The notes beneath the pieces were generated by a model. That model was not told the DNA's origin. It saw nothing but the letters and a program-made list of their open reading frames with translations, and ran no database searches. Positions 14,701-26,700 of a DNA stretch of 64,000 nucleotides are shown one piece after another. Position 1 is the stretch's first letter; every line of letters begins with the position of its first letter. The stretch spans positions 14,374,709 through 14,438,708 of the forward strand of contig CM076263.1 in assembly GCA_038380795.1 (NCBI GenBank), read 5' to 3'. Source of the stretch: Pyrocephalus nanus (taxonomy: Eukaryota; Chordata; Aves; Passeriformes; Tyrannidae). The position numbers were made by a program, and so were the translations under genes.

Positions 14701-17700
14701 CGTGTGGCTGTTAAGTCAAGCATGTGATAAATGTTCCTCTGTACTGCATGCGGTGTCATGTTTACAAGATACTTTCATATGCACAACCATCGGTGTTTCC
14801 ATTGTCACTGCTTTAGTTGCTAGTGCACATCTCTGGGGGTAGGACAAGTGGTTATATCTGTCAAGTGGTTATATATCTCAAGAGAGGAAATGTTTAAACC
14901 CTTCATATACTTTCTTTTGAAGTTGTTAAACTTCAACTTTTCTTGCAGCTAGGAAGCACAACTCAGTAGAACAGTCATTTACTTGTTTCCTGTTTTCTGT
15001 GTCTTCATTACCATTTTCTGGCACTTGTTTCTCTTACTGTCTTCCCTGTAACTATATCAAGGCAATTACCAGTCTGTTTTGCAGATAAACCATTCAGGTG
15101 CCTAGGTGGATTTTTATTTTCACTATTCAGCACAAAGTTCAGCAGAGTCGATCAGAGGAGCCCAATGTCCTTCTTCTAGGCCCCTCATCATCCCAGTCAC
15201 AGGCTGAGCTGTTCAGGATGATGCTGCATGTTGTCAGACCTCAGTGTGACCTCCAAGTGAGCTACAGTAGCAATCCAGCAAGTTGATAACTGCTCATGAG
15301 TACTGGGAAAAGCAAGTCTGCTCAAGTTTAATCGGGAAAAAACTCTTGTAAATTGAAGGTCTTTAATACAATGTGACCTCGCCAAGTGTTGCAGAAGGCA
15401 GGTTGAACAGCTTCATAGCAAAGACTGCTTTCTGGTATACATATTTCCTAAAACTGTAATTGACAGCAGAGAGAGGTTTTTAAGTATAACTTTTCATTGC
15501 AATAATGTGCAAAGGCAGAGAGTGGAGGAGGACAGCCACATCAATAATACACCATTGGTAAAAAGAACAGGTAGGGAAATCTTTGCAGTTGACTGAATTG
15601 TGGAAATCATTAGCAAGAAGCAAAGGTGAACTACTCAGCATATAATTTTTCATGTATTTGATCCATGTAATTTAGTTTTCTATACTATTTTTTATTTATT
15701 TTCTATACTGTTTTTTGCCAAATGCCAGTGTTCTGGTTTATATTTGTGAAATAGCTGAAGTGTTACTGAAATTTAGTTGTAGGTAAGAATGAACAGTTAA
15801 AAACATATTGAATGTTCCTTTGAGTGCTTTAAATTACACTATTCGAACTGTAGTTGAGCACTAGAATAGTAATAATGTATTTTTCCAAAGAACTAATATG
15901 TAACAGCTCCCAAAGAGACTATCTACATTTTACTCCATCTGTGGAAATCAATTAGGTAATTCAGTTGCTCAGTTTTATATGCATTTTTTAAAAATGGTGG
16001 AGTGAGCTTCTTTTCTTCTTAGCTTCTGTACTGTACACAGAAAGGGAAGCTAAGACAGCTCTTGGGAGATGTTATTAAGCATATGAGGCTCTTTAAGAGC
16101 ATCCCTTGTATCATACCTTTTGAATGTTCCAGCACAATATCAGTTATTAAATCTTATAATGAAAAACAATGGGGTATTCCAGAAGTTGGAGTGCAGATGG
16201 TTTGCCTCATCTTTAGGTGTCTCCAATGCTGACATACAAGGTAAGGACTACACTACCCTTGAACCTTGGCACCCTTCATAGTTGTTTACCACATGCCCCT
16301 TGCACAGAAGAATTAGACAAGAGTTGATAGATATTGGACACTGTAATGTCAGAGATCGCATTCTGCTGCATACATCCAGGCTGAATCTGGGCTCATCCCT
16401 TTCCTTTGTAGAAATGTGCCATTCTCCTTTCCATACTTTGAACAGCTGCAGTTTAGCATAAAGGAGATTGTCTGAGCCTTCCAGTCAGGAGAAACATTGT
16501 TTGCAGTTGTGGGGTTTTTTACTGCAGCTGTCTGCCAAGGGAAAATACATTATTTCCTACTTATTTTTATAGGGTCAATATTGATGAATTTGATTGGGAT
16601 GAAACTGATGAATGTAACTGAAAGAATGTTACATTTTCTTACACCGAAGTGCAACTTGCACATCTTCTAGCTTTTGCAAAGGCAGGGTATTCTAATGGGC
16701 TTACTGAATGGAGGTTCTGCATCAGCATTTGACCTGTGAGAGTTTTGTGAGAGTAATACTAGCACTTTGCTATATAGTTCAATGTATCTGGAGTTTGAGA
16801 TGGTTAAGTAGTAATGATTATTTTCAAAAGTTCTTTCTTCTCTTGTTTCTTGACGTTTCACTGCTGGGTCTTCATAGAATAACTGCTGTATGCCTTTAGT
16901 CTTTCCTAGTGCTAGAATGCCCTCAGGAAAGGCAGACAAGAGTCAGTGACCTTCTGCTGCTGAGTGTTTGTTTTCTAGTGTATGCTAACTTCCCACCACT
17001 TCAAAAGGAAAATACTTTGTGTCAAGCACAGTAACACTTGAGTGCTTGAAAAAAGGGCCAAAGTAGAACCGGGAGGAGATTGAAAGAAGAGGAAAAGCTG
17101 GTGATAATATGGAAGTTTAAGAAATTTCCATTAGAAGAGCTGTGGAGTTCCTTCTGTTCAGCACGTCCTTAATGACCCTTTTGCACTTTTCTAAATATAG
17201 TAGATGCGAGAGGAAGTAGGGAACATGCTGAAACACAGACAAGGATGACAAGTAAAGATGGTCATTAGGATAATTTTGGTAGAGTGCTTTGAACTGACAG
17301 CATTAGTCATATAAAATTTCATTTGAACTGCTGTCTGTCACTTGCTGTATCCAGCAGAAAACCAGTAAGAGGGGGAATCAGTCACAGTCAGGGTGTGACA
17401 GACAGAGAGGACTTCAGTCAGGGAATGACAGACAGGAGACAACTCCAGGTTCAAGCCTCAGAGCTGAAAGAGCCTCTCCTCAGCAGCTTACATGTCCTTG
17501 TGAAGTGGTCAAATTTTTTTTTTTCCCTGTCTCTTCCCTGGGAAAATATGTTCATTTTTCTTTTATCAGTGTGATGTATGGGTAGACAGACTTTTTTTTT
17601 TCCCCAGTCTTTTTTCCATTAACCTTACTTCTTGGAAGACTTGGATCTGATAGCTAAGCTGCTATTTGTACAAATATGTGTTTTTAAGAAGACAAAGCAT

Positions 17701-20700
17701 CGTTAAAGGAGGGCCATTTAAGTAGCTCTGTTTATATCATGGTATCCTTTTGCCTGTAGAGTGGAGTTTTTTAAGAAGTATTCTTGATGTCCTAACCGTT
17801 TTTTTTTTCCTTTCTTTTGTTTCCACCTCCCCAGTCTATTGGTCCATTTCTGTTTCTGGTATTCAAACATCAAGTAGAGTCTGCTTGTCATTTGGTTGGT
17901 GAAACATGACTATCTGACTGTCCCAAACTGACTGAAAGTGCATGAAGGGGGTGGAAGAAGGACTTGAACAGAGGATTGCTCCCTGCAGCATAGGTGGTGT
18001 GTTGTAACACATTTGTACGTCCAAATCCATGGACAAAATAAATACAAAACCACACAGGAGAGCACAAAACCTCCTACAAGCCAACTTTCAGAAACATTTT
18101 CAGCAGTCATTTAGTGTGTAGTGCCTCAGACTTCACAGATCCTTCAGTGTCTGTCTTTGCTCAAGGAATCTATTTTGACTGAAGCTGGATTGTCTCTGTT
18201 ACTCTCTTGTCACTGTTCAAGCACCATTTATTTTAATTACAGAAGTGTATCTGCTGTACACCTACTTAATTTGACTATAAAAGCATATTTGTTACAAAGT
18301 CATAAGGGATTCATATAACAGCTTACTCACAATGTACTTGCATTGTGCTTTTGAAGCCAGTGAAGGAGTCCTGAGTGGCTTCCTCATATCCATACCTCAC
18401 ACCCACCAAAGGGAGGACTGGCAGTCCTCATGCTACTTTAATCATATCCCATTTTATTGCAGTATTACATACGTGCCAGCAGAAAATTTAGACGAGTACA
18501 GGGCTGGTTTGGGACAAGAGACAGAGGGAGCTGTGCCACCTGAACTTTTTCCTTCACATATTGTCAGGTGAGTCGAAAGGCTTATTTTTTTTTCCCACAG
18601 AGCTCGCAAATGTAACTCTTTCCATACACTTTGCACATTTTGGGAAGATAAATTTTGATTTGGAAGAGATGAAAGATGAGTGCTTTTCTTCAGACCAGCA
18701 GCCTTTACAATAAAAAGCTGTTCAGAATACAATTTTTGCTTTAACTAGAAAATTTTTTGAACATTTTTTCAAGGTTTGATCTGTTTGATACTGTTTGATC
18801 TGCCCAAAAAGGAGATTGAATTCTGTCTCATCCTAAATTTCTCTTAAATACCATGCAGTTTGATTTACATGTTGCCACAAGTACTCAGTGTTTTCAACAT
18901 AAGAATTTGGTATTGATGGTCTTTCCAGAACATAACTGGAAAGAACTAATTACGCCATCCTTTCCTTGAGTTTCAAAAATTCATTGCAGTTACAGTCCAA
19001 AATTTCGAAGTGACTAACAATATTAGGTTTTTTTGAAATTCGTGTTTGAAGGCAGTAACTTTGTTTGAGAGCTGTTGTTGCTATTTATTCCATTTTGAGA
19101 ACAGTCAGTAATTACCTGTGACTCTGATTTGGTTCTTGTTCCACATTGCTTATCTTTTATTCTGTTGTTGTGGATAGCAACTTCATTGCAGAAAAAAGTG
19201 GACAGGGAATCTCCAAACATCAAATGTATTCCAACAGACATCTGAAGAAGAAATTCCTTATCTGAATCCTGTGTACAAATTCTAATGTTGGCAGGGTGAT
19301 TCAGTATATGACATTTTTCAGAAAAATCTAATAATTATAGGAGTTCTTTAAAAATGAATTACATGTCCCTGTTCATCTTCAGGGAACTCCCAGAGCTTCC
19401 AGAACGTGAAGAGGGGGAGGGAGAAGAAAGTGAACTTCAAAATGCAGCTTTCAGTAACTGGAACCAGCCCAGAAAGTAAGTGTGGATCTAGTTGCACAGA
19501 ATAAAATGTCATATGAAATTTAAAAAATTTGAAACAGATAATATATTTTAAGAGGAATAAGAAAACAGTAGAATTGCAGCTCTTATGTAGTTGTGCATTC
19601 CAGGAGTTGATTTTTACTGCCATTGGGCTAAATCTAACAGTGTCTTGAGTGTTTTAGTGATTTATCTTTACTTATCCCAGGCTGACTCTTAGGGATCCAG
19701 AAAGAAGAGATGAATAGAAAGGTTCAAAGTTTTTATTGTAATCCAAAATAAAGTGACCAGCGCTAGACTCAGTTACAGACTTTCTGAGCAATTCAAAAGA
19801 TAATTCCTCTGAAAAACAAAACTTTGCAAGGAGGGGTTGTTTCAGAATAAAATAATTGTGCAAATCCAGGTGTCTTCAGTGTGCAGCACTGTCATAATCA
19901 CAACAGATTTTCATTTATTTTGGCCCTTGTTTTTTCACAACAGGGTTGAACTCTGGAGAGAGCCTAGCAAGTCATTGGGGATCAGCATTGTTGGAGGACG
20001 AGGGATGGGGAGCCGCCTGAGTAATGGAGAAGTGATGAGAGGGATCTTTATTAAGCACATCCTGGAAGACAGCCCAGCCGGCAAAAATGGAACTCTGAAA
20101 ACTGGAGATCGAATTGTAGAGGTACCAGCTGAATGCCTTTTGCTGCAATTCCCCCAGCATCTCAGGAGCTGCTGAGATGGATTTGTAGTTCTGGGCTGGC
20201 AGCTGTGTAATTGCTCCAGCTGACACCACTTGAGCAGTACAGACTGCACTACCATCTGCTGATGTTTATGTGCAGTCAGCTGTCTGTTAAGTTGAGTATC
20301 TAACCTGAAGCATAGGTGACTGACTGTGTGAGCGGGATTCTACAAAGCCAGCAGTTTGACCTGCCTTTTTTAAAGCCAACGTGTGTGGGAAAAAGCTTAA
20401 GTTTTGTGAAGTCAAAAGATTTCACTTTTGCATATTAGTTAGCAACAGAAATGGCCAGTGCAGATCATGCAAATAAATACCAAGCTTATTTCCCTTGTAA
20501 TCAGATCATATCATTCTTATGCATCTTGTGCAGTAATTAAGGGAGACACATTTTTTTTTTCTTCCTGACATGAAGAAATTTGGGCTTGATGTTTGAGAAA
20601 GTAAGTACACTTGTGTCCATGCCTGAGACTGAGGTAGCCAGTGGTATTGCATGAAGGGATTTATCTAGATTTCTCTTTTACTTAGCAAGTCCTGTGCTCA

Positions 20701-23700
20701 TGCATCCACTTCTGCTTCATTGATTAAAGATACTGAAGAATGAACATACTGAAAGGTCTTTCCTGTTATGATTATCAGTGTCAGGCATTACCCTGTCTCC
20801 AGCATTAGGCTGGGGGATGTAGGAACTACCCTCCATCCTTCTGGATGTCCTTAGCTGACTGTCCATCAGTAAGAATGTAACAAGGGAGGTGATGGAGGTG
20901 GTGATTCTGGATCAGTATGGGTTTGCTTTACACAGTGGCACTGAGGTGCAGTTCAGTGTTTGCTACAAAATCCCTATCAAGGATCTTGAAACAATACCTT
21001 GGTATAGGTTGCACTGTCTTTAACAGGATAGAAGAACAATTATTGGTATATAACAAGATGGGAGTTGGAATTTTGCTTGATGGCCACAAAATTAAAAATA
21101 GTAATCTTATTTGAATAACTGGATTTTTATGAATGCAGTTGGCTCTAACAGTGATAACTGCAGAAGTTGTAATGGGTGAGTGAAATTAAAATGTTATGTT
21201 AGTGGGAGTGTTTCTGAACGGATTATTTCAGATTCTCAAGTTGTGACATATCTAAGCTCTATCTTCGCTATTGCACACAGTATTTCAGACATGGGTAGCT
21301 GGGGAGCCTAACTGTTATTGTTCAGTTCCTCATAGGTTTAGAATTTCTCTCAGATTATTTTTGTGCTCTCTTATATACACTGGATGATTAGTTTGACGAT
21401 TAAAAAGTTGTTGTATAAAGTCATATAACATTGTGTGCAAGAATTACCACTAACAAATAACCTTTCTGTGTTAGCTTCTAGCTTTTGTTGTGGTCCTTGT
21501 GAGAACACTTTACTGATGCTAACCTCACCTTAACATTATTCTTACCTGACAAATTTGTTTCACACACCAATATATATGAAGATATGAAGAAAAGCAACCA
21601 GGCAAAAATTTGTCCTTAGCCATTCTTTGTAAGTGCCTTCTTCTAGAAAAGAGAAAGCTTTTCAGCTCTGACCTAAAAATTTAACTTCTCGAGAAAGTGC
21701 CTAGTAGCTAAAATTGCTCTTATCTTGCTTTTCAAAAACAAACAAACCCCAAAAAATCCATTGTGAAAGACTCCACAGCGCCCAACAAGTTTCAGTTTGT
21801 AAATCTCATAAAGTCCCAGGACATAGATGTCTTTGATAGGATTTACAGGAAGCAGTATTTGGCAAACACTGTCACTCTCTTCAAATTATAATATCTCTTA
21901 TGTTATGTTGCCTATCGAAAAAAATAATGAAGCCCGAACCAAGAATGTTGAAAAACCTGTTTTTAAAACAGAACAATAAGAGAATATTTATTTAATATTC
22001 TTTCAGTGCTCTTGGAAATCTCAAACCTTTGTGTGAGGGACTTTAGTCCGTAGAAAGCTTTCCACCAGAAACAGAGATTTGGGCTTAGGTTTTAGTCAAA
22101 GTTTCCTAACCAAAACTCAGAAGTGACTTATGATTCTTGTAGCTTCTTGCAATGTTAAGATGAGGCCTTCCAATTACAGGTGGATGGAATTGACCTCAGA
22201 GATGCCAGCCATGAACAAGCTGTGGAAGCCATACGGAAGGCAGGCAATCCTGTAGTCTTTATGGTACAGAGCATTATAAGCAGACCAAGGGTAAGCATTA
22301 AGAATATTGAAAGAAATGTAATACATAGTAATAAATGAAACAAATGTTCAAGATGGTGGTGTTTGGGAATGGGATATTTAATCCTGAAAGTGCCATCTCA
22401 GCTACTTTAGGAACAAAGATTTGATTTAAGTATTATTTCCATTTAGAATGAAATCGATTTGGATTTGGAATTACCCTCCAGCACGCCGTCCACAAACTAT
22501 TTTGAAAAGCCTCAAGAAAGATAATTTGTTGGGGGGCAGAGTAGGAGTCTAACTAAAACCAACTCTTAGAGATTGACAGCGTGTCTGAGGAGCGCATGCA
22601 GAAATACAGCACCTGTTAAAAAATTCTTTGGACATTAATGAAAGGACCTAGAAGTACACGGAAGTTTTCTGTCACTAAGCTGCATGGACATTGCAGACAA
22701 AAGCTACTGAGCTTTAATATAAGTTGCTTGCCTCACTAGAAACTAAACTTCCTCATTGTAGAGTCTGTGTAAGCTGCGTGTTTATTTACTAGTTGTCTCA
22801 TAACTCTTGTTCCCCAGCCAGAGTCTCTTTATAGCCCTTCTTCAGCTTCTGCTCCCTGTGGGCAGAAAACTACTAACCCATTTTATCGTCAGTCATCTAA
22901 GGTAAAGTTGCATGAAAAAGCTCTATTGAATGTTAGTTATTGATACTCAAACTACTAAAATAAGGCTTTCGTATTTCCTGTGATATGAACAGAATTGCCA
23001 CTGCTGAATGCTTAGGCCAGTTTGGCATGGGATTGATGCCATTACTTTATCTCAATTTACTTTTGTTTAGAAAATGCTCCTTTTCTAATTGTAGTTCTTT
23101 GTTCTATTTTCAAATTATTAAGCCTGTTGGTTATTTTTTGACTGTACTAAAAAACCCTTGTTTCTCTGTAAGCAGAAACATTGCAATCACTCTTGCTGTA
23201 CACATACATTACATTGTGATCTTCGTAAATGGCATTATATTTATTATCTTCATATTTTGAAACTTGCATCTGTACTTTATAATAAGATCTTTTAAGGGAA
23301 TTTCCTGTTTTCGTTCATGTGCAGTCACCCAAAGCTAGCTGCCTGTGAGAGTAGCTATATTTAATATGATACGGGTTTTATTTAGCCAGGCAGTCAGTTT
23401 CAAGTGACATGTAACTAAGGAATCCAGTTCTGCTTTGTTTTTTTCATTCAGGCTTATCTAGTAGGTAAAAAGATCCTGAGTACTCCAGAATAGTACAAGT
23501 AATGCAAATGGCTGTGAAAGGCTGTTTTGCTAATAGCTAATTAAGCAAAAGATAATTTTGCTAATAAGAAGCTACCCATTGAGTCTGTATTTCATACTGA
23601 TACTGTTCTGGTATTCTGAGTAAGAAATAAAATGTCACGGTGATTATGGGGCCATAGCAGTGTTACAGCATTGTACTATAGCAAATACTAGCTAGTTTCT

Positions 23701-26700
23701 GATACCTTAGCATCTTGGACACATTAATAAAATTCTGCAGAGAATTTAGTTGAAAAAAAGGAAAAAAAAAAGATTAAAAAAATCCTGCTATTTTAGGGTT
23801 TGACTTGAATAAAAAAATAGCAAAAGGGAAAATGCCCTTTATTTTAACATTTGCTTCTCTTATTCTGTGCAAGAAGGTATGCTAAACTGAAGTGTTCAGG
23901 CAGACTCAAATGCTCCATATTTTATCCAGTAGTCAGTCCATATTGACACAATGCTGTTGCATGGATTAAAATTTGGGCTAGTTTTTTAGGAACTATGCCA
24001 TCATGAAAAACATAAAAGGCAAGCTTTTGAATGACTGTAGCTGACCTTTATTTCCCCTTTTACTAGGGTTTCACTGTTCGCATATGAAATATTTATGATG
24101 CTTTTCTTAGTTTCCTAAAATTCGTCAAGATACATTTATGCAGACGACAAAATGTAGGTGTTAAAGTGTAATAGGATCATTACAGTAACAAATTACTTTC
24201 TCAAACTTCTCTAAAAGACGTGTGCAAACAGAAAATCTTGTTGTACCTTAGGGATACAGCCTGTTGACTTTGAGTGACTTGACAGCGTAGAAACCTTGTT
24301 CATGCACGGCATTGCTTTCTCACTGCTGAAAGCACAGTAAAGTCAAGACCTTTGTTGTCTTATCAAATTACATTACTTTTTTGCTGTACAGTATTTAAAA
24401 ATAAATGTTTAGGAACGCATTTACTATTTTCAGGAGCATTTAGAAAAAATCAAAATGTTTCAAGAAAATTTTTAAACAGCAGTGTATGCTCACATTAAAT
24501 TACTCTTGATATAAATGATCCTGCAAGCTTTTCACATTTCTTTTCCATTTACTATACTTCTTGTTTCCCAGCAGTGTTAAACCTACAGACCTAAAGCTTG
24601 TAGGCTCTTGACAGATGGATACACCTGTATCATGTATACATGGTTTATTTCCAACAAACTGTGAAATCAGAGCTGTTCCTTCTTAATTAAGCTTGTTCTG
24701 ATCTGAAACTAGAGTACAGTACAAAAACTGAGTAAGGAACATAAATGGTCAAAAGTACATCCTTTAATTTGGTCTAAATGTGTAAACTCTTTTTGTGTTA
24801 AATAATAATGAGGAAATACCTTGCAATGCTAAAATGGAAGACCAGAGAATTTAGTTTCAATGAACTATAAATTCAGACAACTATAGGTGCATGCACTCAT
24901 ATACAAAGTGTTTGGTAAAAGTCATTATTAGATGTGAAAGCTGCTTAGAGATGCCTAATATTACTAAACCCTCTTTTTTGTGAAGTAAGCAGTGAGATGC
25001 TTGGATAAAATTGTACAAATAGCACATAAATTTTCTCATCTTTGTGCTGCTCAATTCTGTACTTGATGTACTTTGTGAGCTAGAGCAGGTATGGGCATCA
25101 GTGCTTTTCCTTTATGCTATTCTAAACAAAGCTGATTAGAAACACAGAGCAAATGCAGTTTTGTCCACTTTCACCTATCTGTAGCGAAGTGCAGGAAGTG
25201 GACCTTGATTGGTTAGCCCAAACAACTACATAAATATGTTTTGCTTCGTGAGTAAAAAGGGTTCATTTAAAATTGTTTTTGCTTAGTTTCTATTATGCTT
25301 TCCTTTTAGAACTCTTACCCGTCTTTCCCGCAGAATAATGTTTTCTGTAGGCCAGGTGTCTTCAGCAGCACTAACCCATTTGCTGATTCTTCTCAGTTCA
25401 ACACCAGCAAGGTGGGATGATAACACATTGTCTGCTTTTAACTCACCAAACATAATATGTGTGCTTCTTTGCCATTTGTATCTCTCTGCATTTAAAATTT
25501 TTTATACCAGTTTGGATAAAATACTGTGCTGATGAGAGTGGGAATTCTATATAGTGAATTAAAATGACACAGACAAGCATACACATAGGAAAGTTATAGA
25601 GAAGTGGAAAAATGCCAGCTCTATTAGTCATAACCACTAAATCTGATCAGATTCAGAGCTACCAAAGGAATAGGTTCTCAAATACAAGATCAGTCCCTGT
25701 GGTGTATGTGAAAAGTATCCCCATGAGTGTAACTCTCATCAGTGTGTGAGGTTTTTGCTGCTGTGTACTTCTTTTATGTGGTTAGGACTTTACAGCTTTA
25801 ATATCTCACTTTTATTTTTGCATGAAAAACTCCAAATGTTGGCAGCTTTCAGTTTATGATGCTGAAAATATTTTCCCTCTACTTCTTGAAAATTCTTTTA
25901 ATGCACCATGAACAAGATGCTGACATTTTTGGAAATACTAAAATGTTAGATTTTGTTGTTGTTGTTGTGGGTTTGGTTGGTGTTTTTTTGGTTGGTTGGT
26001 TTTGGTTTGGTTTGGATTTTTTGTGTGTGATTTTTTTTGTTGTTGTTGTTTTGTTTTTTGTGGTTAGTGCTTACTGCATGTTGTTCACAATGGGAACAGA
26101 GTTAACCTCTAAAACAATAATAAATAAAAGCTTAATTCTTCTTTGCATGCATTTCTGATTTAATAAAATAATTTCTAGCTGGTTCTACATCTTGGAAGTG
26201 ATTGTGCCCTCTGTCTATTTTCCTGTGTTGTCAAATACATCATATGTGCAATGAACATCTATGATAATACATGTGGTGTATAATTGCATATGTGTTTTTA
26301 AAAGCTGTTTTTCATGTTTGTTGCAGTTTTGTATCTAAGGAAAGGGAATAGATGTGTAATATAAATGATGACTTGTATTCTCTATATTTTCAAAAGCATT
26401 TTTGAAAAATATTGCACATATTTAAAAAGAATACATAATGATCTTGCAGTTTCTGCATAATTTCTTTTTTAGCAGTAATATAAGAATGGCCTTTTGTCAT
26501 CTCTGTTCTCTTGCTGAGCTAAGGTTCATGTACAGTAAGGTACTTTGCTGAATCAGGGTCCTTAATAACCATTAAGTACTATTTTCTGTTTATAAATAGA
26601 GCTAATAAAGTTGCTGCAATTAGTGAAATGAATCCATAATTTAAAATGAGTTATTCATTAAGAGTACTGTGTATTGCCAAAGGTGCTGTAACATGTGGAC

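Larger units (their letters stand above)
11247..18462. other. Largest intron in the window (7.2 kb)
   Basis: The intron separates the PDZ6 core from its last strand. It holds an AT palindrome-like tract at 12099-12147, a TG/TA-rich simple repeat near 14241-14352 and an imperfect ~29-bp duplication near 17386-17434. No coding exon was recognised, and the open frames present are short and motif-free. Confidence 0.65.

Noticed and set aside
20122..20175. Open frame continuing past the PDZ7 exon
   Set aside because: The next exon at 22180 restores the conserved [13 protein letters not shown] continuation, so the extension is intronic read-through.
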